The notes under the pieces were generated by a model. The model saw only the letters and a list, made by a program, of their open reading frames with translations, made no database searches and was not told the DNA's origin. Of a DNA stretch of 64,000 bases, positions 27,003 to 35,882 are shown piece after piece. Position numbers and translations under genes: made by a program. Each line of letters begins with the position of its first letter. Position 1 is the stretch's first letter. Origin of the DNA: Nitrospirales bacterium (GTDB lineage: Bacteria > Nitrospirota > Nitrospiria > Nitrospirales > UBA8639); assembly GCA_021603905.1 (NCBI GenBank), contig BQIU01000015.1, positions 1 to 64,000 on the forward strand, given 5' to 3'.

Positions 27003-27174
27003 GATCAAAATTAAAAAGCCGATGCACCTAGCCACATTGGCTCATTTTACGATACACCTGTTTATTCTAAAATTTACCTGCACGTCGAATGACCAAAAAT
27101 TTTTATTACGAGACCATGCATGTCACAATAGAGAAGATCATTTCGATACCACCGAATCAATGGAGGAACCACTA

Positions 27175-28095
27175 ATGTCCGATTTGAACTATGAGTATAT
27201 TTCGACTTGGCTGCTTCATAATATGACCGCGTTGATCGAAGCCGGCGCCAGAATTGTGTTCATTCTGGTTATGGCATTCCTTGTTATCCGCTCGATCAAA
27301 TTTGGCCTGACCCGACTTGAAGGGACCATCATCAAACGTCGAGAACAAGAAGAAACCTATCCAGGCGCAGCCTCCAAACGGATCAAAACACTGACAGGTC
27401 TCATGGAGACCATTAGTCTCGCAGTCATTTGGGTCATTGCAGTCATCATGTCACTTGATCAAATCGGACTGGATGTCACGCCCATTTTAGCCGGTGCCGG
27501 AATTATTGGATTGGCCGTTGGGTTTGGCGCACAAAACCTTGTCCGAGACATTTTCAGCGGATTCTTTATGATCCTGGAAAATCAAGTCCGAGTTGGAGAT
27601 GTCGCCATCGTCAATGGCACAGGAGGACTGGTTGAACGAATTACCTTTCGAACCATCATCCTTCGTGACATGGCAGGAGTCGTCCACGTCTTCCCAAACG
27701 GAACCGTCACGACCCTGGCCAATATGACCAAAGAATGGTCCGCGTATCTGATGGAGATCGGTGTCGCCTACAAAGAAGATACTGATCGAGTCGTTCAGGT
27801 GATGAAAGATGTTGATGAAGAATTACGACGCGACCCTGAATTTGGCTCACAAATTCTCGAACCCATAGAAGTCTTTGGCGTCGATCAATTTAAAGAATCA
27901 GAAGTCGTCATTAAAGCACGAATTAAAACTCGCCCCATAAAACAATGGAGCGTCGGACGAGAATATCGTCGTCGACTCAAAAAGGCATTTGACGCACAAG
28001 GCATTGAAATTCCCTTCCCCCATCGCACACTCTACATGGGTGAAGCCAGCTTGCCGTTTACGATAAAAACAGATCCGGTGAAACTCTCAGCATGA
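27175..28095 (+). CDS. mscS: Small-conductance mechanosensitive channel (MscS family)
   Basis: An approximately 306-residue channel. There are two or three N-terminal helices, then the pore-lining TM3 with the small-residue pattern ILAGAGIIGLAVGFGAQNLVRD near 110, which is the best MscS hallmark. The beta domain follows (ENQVRVGDVAIVNGTGGLVERITFRTI), then an alpha/beta C-terminal domain. It opens under membrane tension to release osmolytes. ATG 27175 is chosen for GGAGG upstream; the frame runs back to 27022 without support. It diverges from the porin operon. Confidence 0.92.
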   Translation: MSDLNYEYISTWLLHNMTALIEAGARIVFILVMAFLVIRSIKFGLTRLEGTIIKRREQEETYPGAASKRIKTLTGLMETISLAVIWVIAVIMSLDQIGLDVTPILAGAGIIGLAVGFGAQNLVRDIFSGFFMILENQVRVGDVAIVNGTGGLVERITFRTIILRDMAGVVHVFPNGTVTTLANMTKEWSAYLMEIGVAYKEDTDRVVQVMKDVDEELRRDPEFGSQILEPIEVFGVDQFKESEVVIKARIKTRPIKQWSVGREYRRRLKKAFDAQGIEIPFPHRTLYMGEASLPFTIKTDPVKLSA

Positions 28096-28265
28096 AAACA
28101 GCGTTTACCAGCACACGGGGTGGATCATGGCCATTCGGTGTGCACGCATTGAGCTTCGCAATCGCGTGAGGAAATCATTGCGCCTTGACACCATACAACT
28201 CACGAACAAATAATAGGGACGCATCACGTTCATGACATGATTATCCGTGTGTAACCCGACATGCT

Positions 28266-29117
28266 ATGCCAGACCACTCATCCCCACATTCACAGGAACA
28301 GCCAGACGAGGCCGTGACACCTAAAACAGACGAAGGCATGGCTCCTCCAACTCTCGAAGGAGGCAAGACGCTTTTCGTCGATGCCAACGATCCGCAATGC
28401 TACCCCAGACCCAGTGCCGCGCTAAAAGATGCAGGGCCTGAAGATCAAGTCTTTGTCAAACCCGGGATCTATGAAGATCGCGTGTTTGTCGCCGACCGCA
28501 ATATTCGCCTCATTGGAGCCGGACGCGACAAGGTACAAATTTTCAGCCGGCGCAGTAGTCCCTTGTATTTACAACGCGTCACGAGCGGACGAGTGGAAGG
28601 CCTGACTTTTCGATATGTCGGAAGTGATCAACATTCCGCCATGAACATCCTTGATTCCGTGTGTACGATAACTAAATGCCGGATACTTGAGGGAATTCTA
28701 TCTGGCGTCGTCATGTATGGACCGGAATGCCGGCCGACATTTTCAGAAAATGAAGTCTGCTATAACCGGGAATCCGGAATTTTTTCATTCGCTGGCGCTC
28801 GTCCTTACATCAGTCAAAACACGTGTTTCGGTAATCATCACTTCGGAATCGCCGTTCGTGATGACGGCACTTCTCCGGACATTGTCCGAAACATCTCCCG
28901 CGACAATATGCTCAGCGGCATCCTCTTGTTTCATTCAGCTAAAGCCTTGCTGCTGAACAACCACTGTCACGGCAATCAGCATTGGGGCATCGTCATGACA
29001 CCTGACTGCCAGTCGTCACCCGCACAAGAAAAGCTACTCGAAGCGAATACCTTAGGCGAAAATCCACGCGGCTCGCTCATTATCACGCATGAACCACTAG
29101 CCGAAATTGGCCGATAA
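28266..29117 (+). CDS. Right-handed parallel beta-helix repeat protein (NosD/DUF1565-like)
   Basis: A 283-residue protein with a Pro/Glu-rich N-terminus and then repeated rungs such as IYEDRVFVADRNIRLIGAG, VEGLTFRYVG and GIAVRDDGTSPDIVRNISRDN, each with the N/G turns of right-handed beta-helices. The start of the helical region (TLFVDANDPQCYPRPSAALKDA) matches DUF1565-type proteins. No signal peptide is visible, so a cytoplasmic location is likely despite similarity to periplasmic NosD. Function is unknown; carbohydrate binding is typical of the fold. Confidence 0.75.
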   Translation: MPDHSSPHSQEQPDEAVTPKTDEGMAPPTLEGGKTLFVDANDPQCYPRPSAALKDAGPEDQVFVKPGIYEDRVFVADRNIRLIGAGRDKVQIFSRRSSPLYLQRVTSGRVEGLTFRYVGSDQHSAMNILDSVCTITKCRILEGILSGVVMYGPECRPTFSENEVCYNRESGIFSFAGARPYISQNTCFGNHHFGIAVRDDGTSPDIVRNISRDNMLSGILLFHSAKALLLNNHCHGNQHWGIVMTPDCQSSPAQEKLLEANTLGENPRGSLIITHEPLAEIGR

Positions 29118-29265
29118 GTATCAAATTTCTTTGATGTGTATGAGGCCTTTCCTTTACATGGAAGTGTGTAATGCGACTTTGGATAGGGCGTGATGTCTGC
29201 CTAAGTGAGGAAGAGTTTGAGAATCAAAGCATGAACATCTGACAGAGCAAATCGGAACGAAACTG

Positions 29266-29655
29266 TTACGACAATGTTTTCGGTTTAGCCAGTTTCCAAA
29301 ACCCAATGGCTAAGAGCAGCCATCCCACAATAAAAAAGAGTCCGCCCAGAGGGGTAATGGCTCCCAACCAACGCATACCGGTTAGCGACAGCACATACAA
29401 ACTTCCGGAAAACACAAAAATACCGGTCAAAAACGACCATATAGCCCAGCGAAACAGTGGAAGCTGATACACGGCCAATGCTCCGCCTGACACCATGAGC
29501 CCGAACGCATGATACATCTGATACCGAACGCCCGTATGAAACACCTCCAACATGTGCTCAGACAAGATGGCACGAAGACCATGCGCACCAAAAGCACCCA
29601 ATGCCACTCCGAGCAATGCCATGATGGCCCCAACTGACATCATACGAAATCCCAT
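29266..29655 (-). CDS. DUF423 family inner-membrane protein
   Basis: A 129-residue protein with four membrane helices, opening MGFRMMSVGAIMALLGVALGAFGAHGLR, the hallmark of DUF423 (YgdD). GGAGGT lies 5-6 nt before the ATG. The biochemical role is not established for the family. It is 34 bp from the DUF2061 gene and is probably co-transcribed with it and with the Rrf2 regulator. Confidence 0.88.
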   Translation of the reverse strand: MGFRMMSVGAIMALLGVALGAFGAHGLRAILSEHMLEVFHTGVRYQMYHAFGLMVSGGALAVYQLPLFRWAIWSFLTGIFVFSGSLYVLSLTGMRWLGAITPLGGLFFIVGWLLLAIGFWKLAKPKTLS

Positions 29656-29689
29656 TTATACCTCCAGGTATATCCCAGAACGACTCAGC

Positions 29690-29911
29690 TTAAGGCGAGC
29701 TGGTTGGCGGGATATGTCGACCCCATTGAATATGTTGCCAGCCCCGTTCATGTGCCCAAAATAATCCAATTTTCACTAACGAATCGCTAAAACCCGCAAA
29801 CAAGGCCATCGCGGCCTCACCTGAAATAAACCACACGACGATAGTGGTCACGAGCGTGGCAATGACTCGCCAACTCAGGCCTTTGACTACACTACGTAGA
29901 TGCGTTTCCAT
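29690..29911 (-). CDS. DUF2061 family small membrane protein
   Basis: A 73-residue protein with the core RSVVKGLSWRVIATLVTTIVVW and SDSLVKIGLFWAHERGWQHI, which is the DUF2061 pattern. The two predicted helices put it in the inner membrane. It lies 15 bp after the Rrf2 regulator. In other bacteria this family is sometimes next to sulfur-assimilation genes, but none is visible here. Function unknown. Confidence 0.85.
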   Translation of the reverse strand: METHLRSVVKGLSWRVIATLVTTIVVWFISGEAAMALFAGFSDSLVKIGLFWAHERGWQHIQWGRHIPPTSSP

Positions 29912-29926
29912 AGTATCGACTCCCGT

Positions 29927-30430
29927 CTATTTGGACGACGATGGTTTTTTCTTTTTTGGACCAGTTTTCGTGCGAGAATTGGTGACTTTTTTCCGAGAGA
30001 GATTTGCCTTACTCACGAAATCCTCAAGGGTATAATGATCAAGAATCGCCGCAATGGCATTTCGTACTTCTAACATGATGCCTTGAATCGCACAGGCGGA
30101 TTTCTCTGCATACGGACAATCTTCACATTTTTGATACGCCGTTTGGCTCACGCAGCCGATCGGCGCAAGCGGGCCATCCAAGGTTCGAATAATATGACCT
30201 AACGTCACGTCCCCCGGATCTTTCAATAAACGAAACCCGCCATCCACCCCTCGCCGACTACTTAAAATCCCGGCATTCTTCAGAGTCAAAAGAATCCCCT
30301 CCAGAAATCCCAGGGGAATTCGTTGCTCCTTTGCCAACGTCGCTCGTTGCACCGGCACCACCTGATCGTAATTCGCCGTCAGTTCAATCAGCGCCCGCAA
30401 CGCATACTCACTTTTTTTGGAAAATCGCAT
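29927..30430 (-). CDS. Rrf2-family transcriptional regulator with four-cysteine cluster
   Basis: A 167-residue regulator. It has an N-terminal winged helix (MRFSKKSEYALRALIELT, the Rrf2 start), a dimerisation helix, and cysteines at 93, 102, 105 and 113 (GCVSQTAYQKCEDCPYAEKSAC). Three or four such cysteines usually bind a [2Fe-2S] or [4Fe-4S] cluster that senses iron, NO or redox state (IscR, NsrR, CymR relatives). The C-terminus is lysine-rich and not part of the domain. No isc/suf genes are in the window, so the target regulon is unknown; the two following membrane genes are the nearest candidates. Confidence 0.87.
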   Translation of the reverse strand: MRFSKKSEYALRALIELTANYDQVVPVQRATLAKEQRIPLGFLEGILLTLKNAGILSSRRGVDGGFRLLKDPGDVTLGHIIRTLDGPLAPIGCVSQTAYQKCEDCPYAEKSACAIQGIMLEVRNAIAAILDHYTLEDFVSKANLSRKKVTNSRTKTGPKKKKPSSSK

Positions 30431-31321
30431 AATCTTCTTATAGCCGATTAAATAACTTTCAATACTTGCAGTCGATAACTACGCGATGGTTGTCAGGGTG
30501 GTTCAACTGACGTTTATCATAATACGTTATAATGTTAACTAATTATATTAAGAATAGCAAAAGACACAAAATTTGTTTGTTGATTTGCACTATAGTTTTT
30601 TAACTTTTCATTAAGACCTATTTATCTGGAAAGTGCTATGGCCGACTCAGTTATACCGAAACGATAAAGCACCACCGTGTGCAAGTGCCATCCAATACGT
30701 GAAAAGGCAACGTCAAGCATTGTCAGTCAAGTCAAGCGGGTATAACCTTCCGATGTTTGGCGTTTGACACCAGCACAACCGAATTGAGATTCGCCATAGT
30801 GGTATGTTCTTGTTTGAAACGTATGTAGGTTTGCTATAGTGTCAGAAGAGCTTTTGCTCAAGAACATTACTCATTCACATTCTCTCATGCATCGCATGCA
30901 TTTCTTATCGTCCTAGGTTTTTGCTCTCTGCCGGGGGTTCGTCCCGGCGGCCGAGGCCCTTTTGTTTCGGCAAAAGGACCCAAAACCATGAACGCCCAGG
31001 CCAGACTCATCGGATGAGATGAACCCCGGTTGGTGGGGCGGGCTAACTCTCTGCGCTCAAACAAGCCCGCCCAGTATGAAAGGCGTTCCCTCAACGGACT
31101 GGCCTGCAGGCGTCAGATCATAAGTACTGAGAAAAAGCTAAAAACTATAAAATAATCGCTAAATGGGCCAGATCATTCCATCCGCACAAGCTATTGTTAT
31201 AGAATCCCTTCCTATACTCTCTCTGTTTTGCAAGTGACATCTATTTCATGCCAAGTTAGAATGACAAGAGCACAAGTTCCAACATTCCTGCAATCAGAAA
31301 TGACAGCCAATGTCTCACTCC
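30431..31321. other. Long gene-poor region with GC-rich repeat-like block
   Basis: About 890 bp between the Rrf2 start and a broken DUF433 gene. The left part (30440-30620) is very AT-rich and should hold the Rrf2 promoter. The middle (30903-31115) is a GC-rich block described separately. A 70-residue minus-strand frame across that block looks like a translated repeat rather than a gene. Confidence 0.55.
30903..31115. repeat. GC-rich hairpin-dense intergenic repeat candidate
   Basis: An abrupt GC-rich island within AT-rich flanks. It has at least three inverted repeats: CCGGG/CCCGG (30931-30947), CCTTTTG/CAAAAGG (30958-30977) and the perfect GGGCGGGC/GCCCGCCC pair (31036-31043 with 31065-31072). 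The translated minus strand (PFAETKGPRPPGR) resembles frames often called in dispersed bacterial intergenic repeats. No second copy is present in this window, so its repeat status is inferred. Confidence 0.45.
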
Positions 31322-31547
31322 ATGCACGACAAGCCAAACGTCATTCATCGTGATCCAGACATCTTAGGTGGAACCCCCTGTATTTATTGGTACACGGGTT
31401 CCTGTCCAAGCATTACCGGATTACCTAGAAGGTGGTCATGCACTCCATGAATTCCTTGATGACTTTCCATCAGTGAGTCAAGAGCAAGCCATTCCAGTCT
31501 TAGAACAAGCCAAACGGGCATTGATTGAAAATACGAGTCCTGCTTAA
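31322..31547 (+). pseudogene. DUF433 domain protein, frameshifted in a C-run
   Basis: The reading frame from ATG 31322 gives VIHRDPDILGGTP and then leaves frame. The +1 frame continues without interruption as VFIGTRVPVQALPDYLEGG, then FLDDFPSVSQEQAIPVLEQA, to a TAA at 31545. Removing one C from the five-C run at 31374-31378 restores an intact ~74-residue DUF433 protein. DUF433 proteins often pair with PIN-like toxins as antitoxins; no complete toxin follows. This is a pseudogene or a homopolymer sequencing error. Confidence 0.82.
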
Positions 31548-31997
31548 TGCTTACTCTTAGGGATAAAGCAATTTCTCCTCAAACCATTACCTGCATGGCA
31601 AAGGGTATGTTTTTCGCAAAATATTCGAGACTGACCCTATTATATATTTAAAATCTCCGTATTGTTTTTTTCATTGACCGTCAGAATTTTCATACATTCA
31701 TGCCATAATTTATACGTTTCAGCAAGTTCTTTGTCTCATATTTAGATGAAAAAGTCTATAGTGAGAACACTCCACGTCAATGCATCAGTGCGTCAGACAT
31801 TCAGGGTCAGGCATACTTATTGATATAAACAGAATCAAGAAAAGAAGGCATTCAACCTCTATCAAAGTTCGCCTACGAACGCATAGCATAGAGGTCATTT
31901 TCACAACAGCTCAATCACGATACCCGCTCTCATGTTGCACTACTCGATTCCGTGCGAAAGCATTATATGGAATACGCTCTACCCACAGAGGCACGTT
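31548..31997. other. Gap between two antitoxin remnants
   Basis: About 450 bp of AT-rich sequence with no recognisable gene. Just at the DUF433 end, a frame IRVLLNAYS resembles the start of DUF5615-type toxins but stops after a few codons. I see no terminal repeats that would identify a mobile element. Confidence 0.45.
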
Positions 31998-32144
31998 ATG
32001 GCTGTCCTCACCCTTCGATTGGATGATCACTTAGCACGGAATCTCAAGCAAATCTCGAAAAAGCTATTTCGTAACAAAAGCATTTGTTTATTGACCTTGG
32101 GGATGGCGATCGTCTTTCCGGACAGCTTGAAAACAACCGCCTGA
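31998..32144 (+). pseudogene. Ribbon-helix-helix antitoxin remnant (CopG/VapB-like)
   Basis: ATG 31998, preceded by GAGG, starts MAVLTLRLDDHLARNLKQIS, a textbook ribbon-helix-helix strand plus helix 1. After KKLFRNKS the expected helix 2 is replaced by unrelated sequence, and the frame ends at 32144 after 48 residues. It is a truncated or chimeric antitoxin with no toxin partner beside it. Confidence 0.65.
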
Positions 32145-32201
32145 GCTCCGCGATGAGTTACATTCTGTTGTTCTTTCAACGTGTCAAAAGCTCCTACGTG
32201 G

Positions 32202-33593
32202 TTAGCGATCGCTGAAGTCTCGGTGAAAAAGACCATCCGGGTCGTATGTTCGGCGAAGTGACTGGAGGCGTTGCCAGTTCGCAGGCGCGAATGACCTTTC
32301 AATGCGCGATGGTTCCGTTATAATATCTGATTCACCTATGTAATGCCCCACTGCAAACGCGTGCAATGCCGCTATCGTCTCACGATGCCAGGCAGTGTTT
32401 GTGTCATCACCCTCAGGCTGCTCCCAGATCGCATAGCACAGGAGTAATGTCTCGGCCATCATCGAGAATGCAGCCTCGGGCTGAACGACAGTACAATCTT
32501 CTGCTCCGGTAGAAAACACACACACCGCCAGAGACTCCGGTGAGGGTGCTTTCAGAAAATACTCCCGTAACGTCGACAGCGGCTGCGAAGGTGGTGAGTT
32601 GGACCAGACCGTATCGGCAAGACAACGGTGGCGCTCCGGCCACAACATTCCGCCCATCTCGAGTAAAGTTTTCAGTGAGGTAGGCTGGAGTACTTCCTTT
32701 CCTAAGCATTGAGATAAAACTGGGCAGTTCTCCAAAAGACTAAGCGTCGCGGCAGCTTCACCTCGCGTATCGAGGAATGCTGTGGCACTCAAGATACACA
32801 TAAAACCGTTGCTGGATCGACACTGCTCGCCCAAAGCAGAAGGCGCTGGTGAACAAAAAATCGTCAGCTCCACCGATCGCGGCAACTGTCTGGCAATATT
32901 TCCTGTCCACGCACCAACTTCATCAATACATTGTAACGGAAAATAGTATTTGCTAGTAGTTATCGCGCGCGGTACAGGATAAAGCTTGACTAGGTATTGA
33001 GTCACAACTCCAAAGAATCTAGGCCCCGCCCCACGAATCGCCCAGAGCAAATCGGCGTAATGCTTCTCATTTGCAACAACGAGGCGACCATCAGCCGTCA
33101 CGACATGAGCGGCTTCGATACTGAAGCAGGCCGGCCCCCACTCATTGGAGTTCCAACCCAAACCGCCATTTAACAAAAATCCACTCAGAGGAACGTTCGG
33201 GCAGTGCCCAATTGGAAAAGCCAGACCATGTGCGGCCAACTGCTGATTGAGTGCCTGTCCAGTGACCGCCGGCTGAATCGTTGCCGTGCGCGTATGGAGA
33301 TTAATCGCAACCTGTGTAAGGCGCCCAAGATCAATCAATAGACTCCCATCACACAGTGGGAGCCCAATCCAACTATGTCCTCCACCACGCACCGCAATTT
33401 TCATATTGTTGGCACGGGCGTACTGGACGGCTTCGACAACATCATTCTCACTCGCGACTTGCACGACCAATTGCGGGTAGCGCGTTGGCGTCAGCTGATT
33501 CCAAATAAGGTTGCGCCTGAGTTGTTCGTATCTGGGGTCGGTCGAAGTTGTCACCTTCCCCTCGATGCGACTCTGCAAAGTTTCTATATTCAT
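32202..33593 (-). CDS. FAD-dependent oxidoreductase, berberine-bridge-enzyme type
   Basis: A 463-residue flavoenzyme. The PCMH-type FAD domain contains the H73 attachment site in RGGGHSW and a probable second covalent link at C131 (GHCPNVPLSGFLLNGGLGW). The C-terminal BBE segment RRTYDPDGLFH closes the protein. Enzymes of this type oxidise sugars, polyphenols or alkaloid-like substrates with O2, and bicovalent FAD typically goes with bulky substrates. No signal peptide is seen. It stands alone next to a degraded antitoxin region, which is compatible with acquisition by transfer. Confidence 0.88.
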   Translation of the reverse strand: MNIETLQSRIEGKVTTSTDPRYEQLRRNLIWNQLTPTRYPQLVVQVASENDVVEAVQYARANNMKIAVRGGGHSWIGLPLCDGSLLIDLGRLTQVAINLHTRTATIQPAVTGQALNQQLAAHGLAFPIGHCPNVPLSGFLLNGGLGWNSNEWGPACFSIEAAHVVTADGRLVVANEKHYADLLWAIRGAGPRFFGVVTQYLVKLYPVPRAITTSKYYFPLQCIDEVGAWTGNIARQLPRSVELTIFCSPAPSALGEQCRSSNGFMCILSATAFLDTRGEAAATLSLLENCPVLSQCLGKEVLQPTSLKTLLEMGGMLWPERHRCLADTVWSNSPPSQPLSTLREYFLKAPSPESLAVCVFSTGAEDCTVVQPEAAFSMMAETLLLCYAIWEQPEGDDTNTAWHRETIAALHAFAVGHYIGESDIITEPSRIERSFAPANWQRLQSLRRTYDPDGLFHRDFSDR

Positions 33594-34025
33594 CTTGGCA
33601 TTATACGTTCGGGAATTCTTGAAATGTTCATATGATTGGACAAGTTCCGATAGAGCTTAAGTCTTAGGTATAGCCGTTACAAATACCTTCCGACAGTTTG
33701 AGACACTACAAGAAATTAATAGCTTCGTTATCATTAATCAAGCATTCCGACTTCACAGATTTCCTTCATCTCTTTCAGCCATACTTCATTGTTTTGATCA
33801 CCAAAGCTCGATTAACCCAGGGTTTATAAGAGTATCGCTCAAATTAATTTCAATCTAAAGTGAAAAGAAACCTGTGAGCGATTTCGTAAGATTTCTGAAT
33901 AAGGAAATCCCGAACACTTTAAGAGGTGATGGGCAGGAAGCTCACAACTCTATCGGATATGAGGCCGGCAGGCCAAGCAATCGCCAAAAGGAATAATCAC
34001 ATAAATACGTGTTTAGGAGGCAGAG
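33594..34025. other. Intergenic region upstream of the CBS-domain gene
   Basis: About 430 bp between two divergent genes (FAD enzyme and CBS protein). I see no gene, strong hairpin or clear promoter; AGGAGG near 34017 belongs to the CBS-domain gene. Confidence 0.5.
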
Positions 34026-34418
34026 ATGGTCATTACGGATATTATGAAGCCGGTGGATGAGGTTGTATATGGAGGATTTCCTTTAGATCAAACAATCCGA
34101 ATAATGGAACGACTTAAGGTGGAAAGTCTGCCAGTGATCGATCATAATCGATTTATTGGAATCCTCACGAAACACGATATCGAGTTAAGATGTAAAACCA
34201 AAGAATGGGATCCAACAAGATTGCTTGTACGAAATGTCATAACGAGAAGAGAGATTACGTGTTCTGATAGCCACAGCCTTCAGGAAGTCTTCCAACTCTT
34301 GGAACACATGAATGAGACATGTCTGATGGTTCTTAATCGACAGGGGCAACCCCTTGGATTAGTTTACAAGGAGGATATTTACTCAGGTTTGCTTCAAGAG
34401 TCATGTCATTCTTCATAA
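34026..34418 (+). CDS. Tandem CBS-domain protein
   Basis: A 130-residue protein made of two CBS motifs: ITDIMKPVDEVVYGGFPLDQTIRIM...SLPVIDHNRFIGILTKHDIE, then VRNVITRREITCSDSHSLQEVFQLL...LMVLNRQGQPLGLVYKEDI. Stand-alone CBS pairs bind adenine nucleotides and regulate partner enzymes or transporters. AGGAGG lies 5 nt before ATG. No partner is obvious nearby. Confidence 0.9.
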   Translation: MVITDIMKPVDEVVYGGFPLDQTIRIMERLKVESLPVIDHNRFIGILTKHDIELRCKTKEWDPTRLLVRNVITRREITCSDSHSLQEVFQLLEHMNETCLMVLNRQGQPLGLVYKEDIYSGLLQESCHSS

Positions 34419-34497
34419 TCTTTAATATTTAAAAGAGAACGAAATTCTGATCGACCATTCTATTTTCAATTACATAAGAGTTAGAAGACAAGTTTCC

Positions 34498-34803
34498 TTA
34501 TTTCTTGTTCTGCGCTCTCGTGCGAGCCGCCTTTTTAGCAGAAGCTGATTTCGCTGAGGCCGATCTTGAGGCAGCGGCTTTTCCACCTTTGCGCCCTCCT
34601 TTTTTAGCCGGCTCCGTATTGAGAGATTTTCCTCGACCAGAACCACCCTTCTTCTTTCCTCCACCTGTCATTTTATTCACCGTAGCCCACGCTCGCCGTT
34701 CGGCTTCTTGTTCAGGCACCCCTCGCTCTTCATACCCTTCTTCAATTTTTTCCGCTTGACGTTTCTGCTTATCGGTATATTTGGATTTATCACCTCTGGG
34801 CAT
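34498..34803 (-). CDS. Small basic protein with histone-H1-like lysine/alanine tail
   Basis: A 101-residue protein. The N-terminal half (KSKYTDKQKRQAEKIEEGYEE, then EQEAERRAWATVNKMTGGG) belongs to a conserved small-protein family often labelled plasmid stabilisation protein. The C-terminal half is a Lys/Ala/Ser/Gly-rich tail (AKKGGRKGGKAAASRSASAKSA-type) like bacterial histone H1 tails. DNA binding is likely. A strong AGGAGGG precedes the ATG. It sits in a block of stress genes, which fits a stationary-phase or desiccation role, though that is inference. Confidence 0.78.
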   Translation of the reverse strand: MPRGDKSKYTDKQKRQAEKIEEGYEERGVPEQEAERRAWATVNKMTGGGKKKGGSGRGKSLNTEPAKKGGRKGGKAAASRSASAKSASAKKAARTRAQNKK

Positions 34804-34955
34804 GACATCCCTCCTAGTATTAAATGATAAATAGGTCTCTTAGCATGACGTGTAATAGCTATGAAAACATGAGAGATTAATTATCATAGGACAATAATAT
34901 GGTCCAACTCCTGATAACTCTGCTTGTATGAATTCCATCGCAGATTTTAGGCAGC

Positions 34956-35882
34956 CTAACGGGTGGTGGATGATTGTCCTGTGGGAGCAAGAATTTCTCC
35001 TGTATAATAACGGGCATCTGATGACGCCAAGAAAACAAAGCTTGGGGCAATTTCCGCCGGTTGAGCTGGTCGTTTCCAAAAAGAATTGGAGCCGAAGGCA
35101 TCCACTGCCTCTTTTTTTCTTGTTGAAGGAATTAATGGTGTCCATACTGGACCCGGCGCCACGCAATTCACTCGAATACCTTGCTCGACCACAATTTGAG
35201 CAAGTGACAAAGTAAAATTATGAATAGCGGCTTTTGTGGCTGCATAATCAACTAAGTGTTCATTCCCTTTCAGCGCCACCACAGACCCGGTATTGAGAAT
35301 CACATCTCCTTCCTTCATGTGCGGGAGCGCTGCTTGCACCATCCATACATAAGCATAAAAATTGGTTCGGAAGGTTCGATCGAGTTGCTCGGGTGTAATA
35401 TCAAGAAAATGACTTTGTTCATTATGGAATGCCGCATTATTAACAAGGATATTGAGTGAACCAAACTCCCGGACTGCTTGTTCGACCGCCTGCCGACAGT
35501 GATCGGGCTGTTGGAGGTCTCCAGACATTAACAAAGCGCGACGTCCAGCTTGTTCAATCCATTTTTGTGTTTCTCTGGCATCTTCCTCTTCGTTGTAATA
35601 GGAAATAGCAACATCTGCTCCTTCTCTCGCAAAGGCAATAGCAATAGCTCGTCCAATTCCGCTATCACCGCCGGTGATCAGCGCCTTTCGATCTTGAAGT
35701 TTTCCAGCCCCTCGATAGGTATCTTCCCCATGATCCGCCTGTGGTCGCATAGCCGATTCCCGGCCCGGCCATTCTTGTTGCTGTGGAGGCACTCCATCAG
35801 CGGTTCGGTCTTCTACGAACGGATTGGGATTAACTTGTAAGCCGCTTGAATGGTTTTTTAAATCACCTGGTGATTTTCCCAT
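34956..35882 (-). CDS. Short-chain dehydrogenase/reductase (YghA-like)
   Basis: A 308-residue SDR. An N-terminal extension of about 50 residues (NPNPFVEDRTADGVPPQQQEWPG) is typical of the YghA/general-stress SDR group. The cofactor loop GGDSGIGRAIA, the NNAA motif and the catalytic Y-x3-K (YAATKAA) follow. The C-terminus reads GEILAPTGQSSTTR instead of the usual glycine-rich VTGG ending, so the last residues may be altered. It likely reduces aldehydes or ketones with NADPH as part of a stress response. Confidence 0.88.
   Translation of the reverse strand: MGKSPGDLKNHSSGLQVNPNPFVEDRTADGVPPQQQEWPGRESAMRPQADHGEDTYRGAGKLQDRKALITGGDSGIGRAIAIAFAREGADVAISYYNEEEDARETQKWIEQAGRRALLMSGDLQQPDHCRQAVEQAVREFGSLNILVNNAAFHNEQSHFLDITPEQLDRTFRTNFYAYVWMVQAALPHMKEGDVILNTGSVVALKGNEHLVDYAATKAAIHNFTLSLAQIVVEQGIRVNCVAPGPVWTPLIPSTRKKEAVDAFGSNSFWKRPAQPAEIAPSFVFLASSDARYYTGEILAPTGQSSTTR

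Larger units (their letters stand above)
26675..27174. other. Divergent control region between porin and mscS
   Basis: About 500 bp containing the minus-strand promoter, leader/terminator and the untranslated lead to the porin start, plus the plus-strand lead to the MscS gene. I see no additional gene. Frames into the region from both sides lack ribosome-binding sites. Confidence 0.55.

Noticed and set aside
30885-31094. 70-residue minus-strand reading frame as a gene
   Set aside because: It spans the hairpin-dense GC block, has no ribosome-binding site and reads like translated repeat.
32027-32302. 91-residue minus-strand frame at the end of the FAD enzyme
   Set aside because: It overlaps the enzyme's C-terminus and the antitoxin remnant and shows no family motif.
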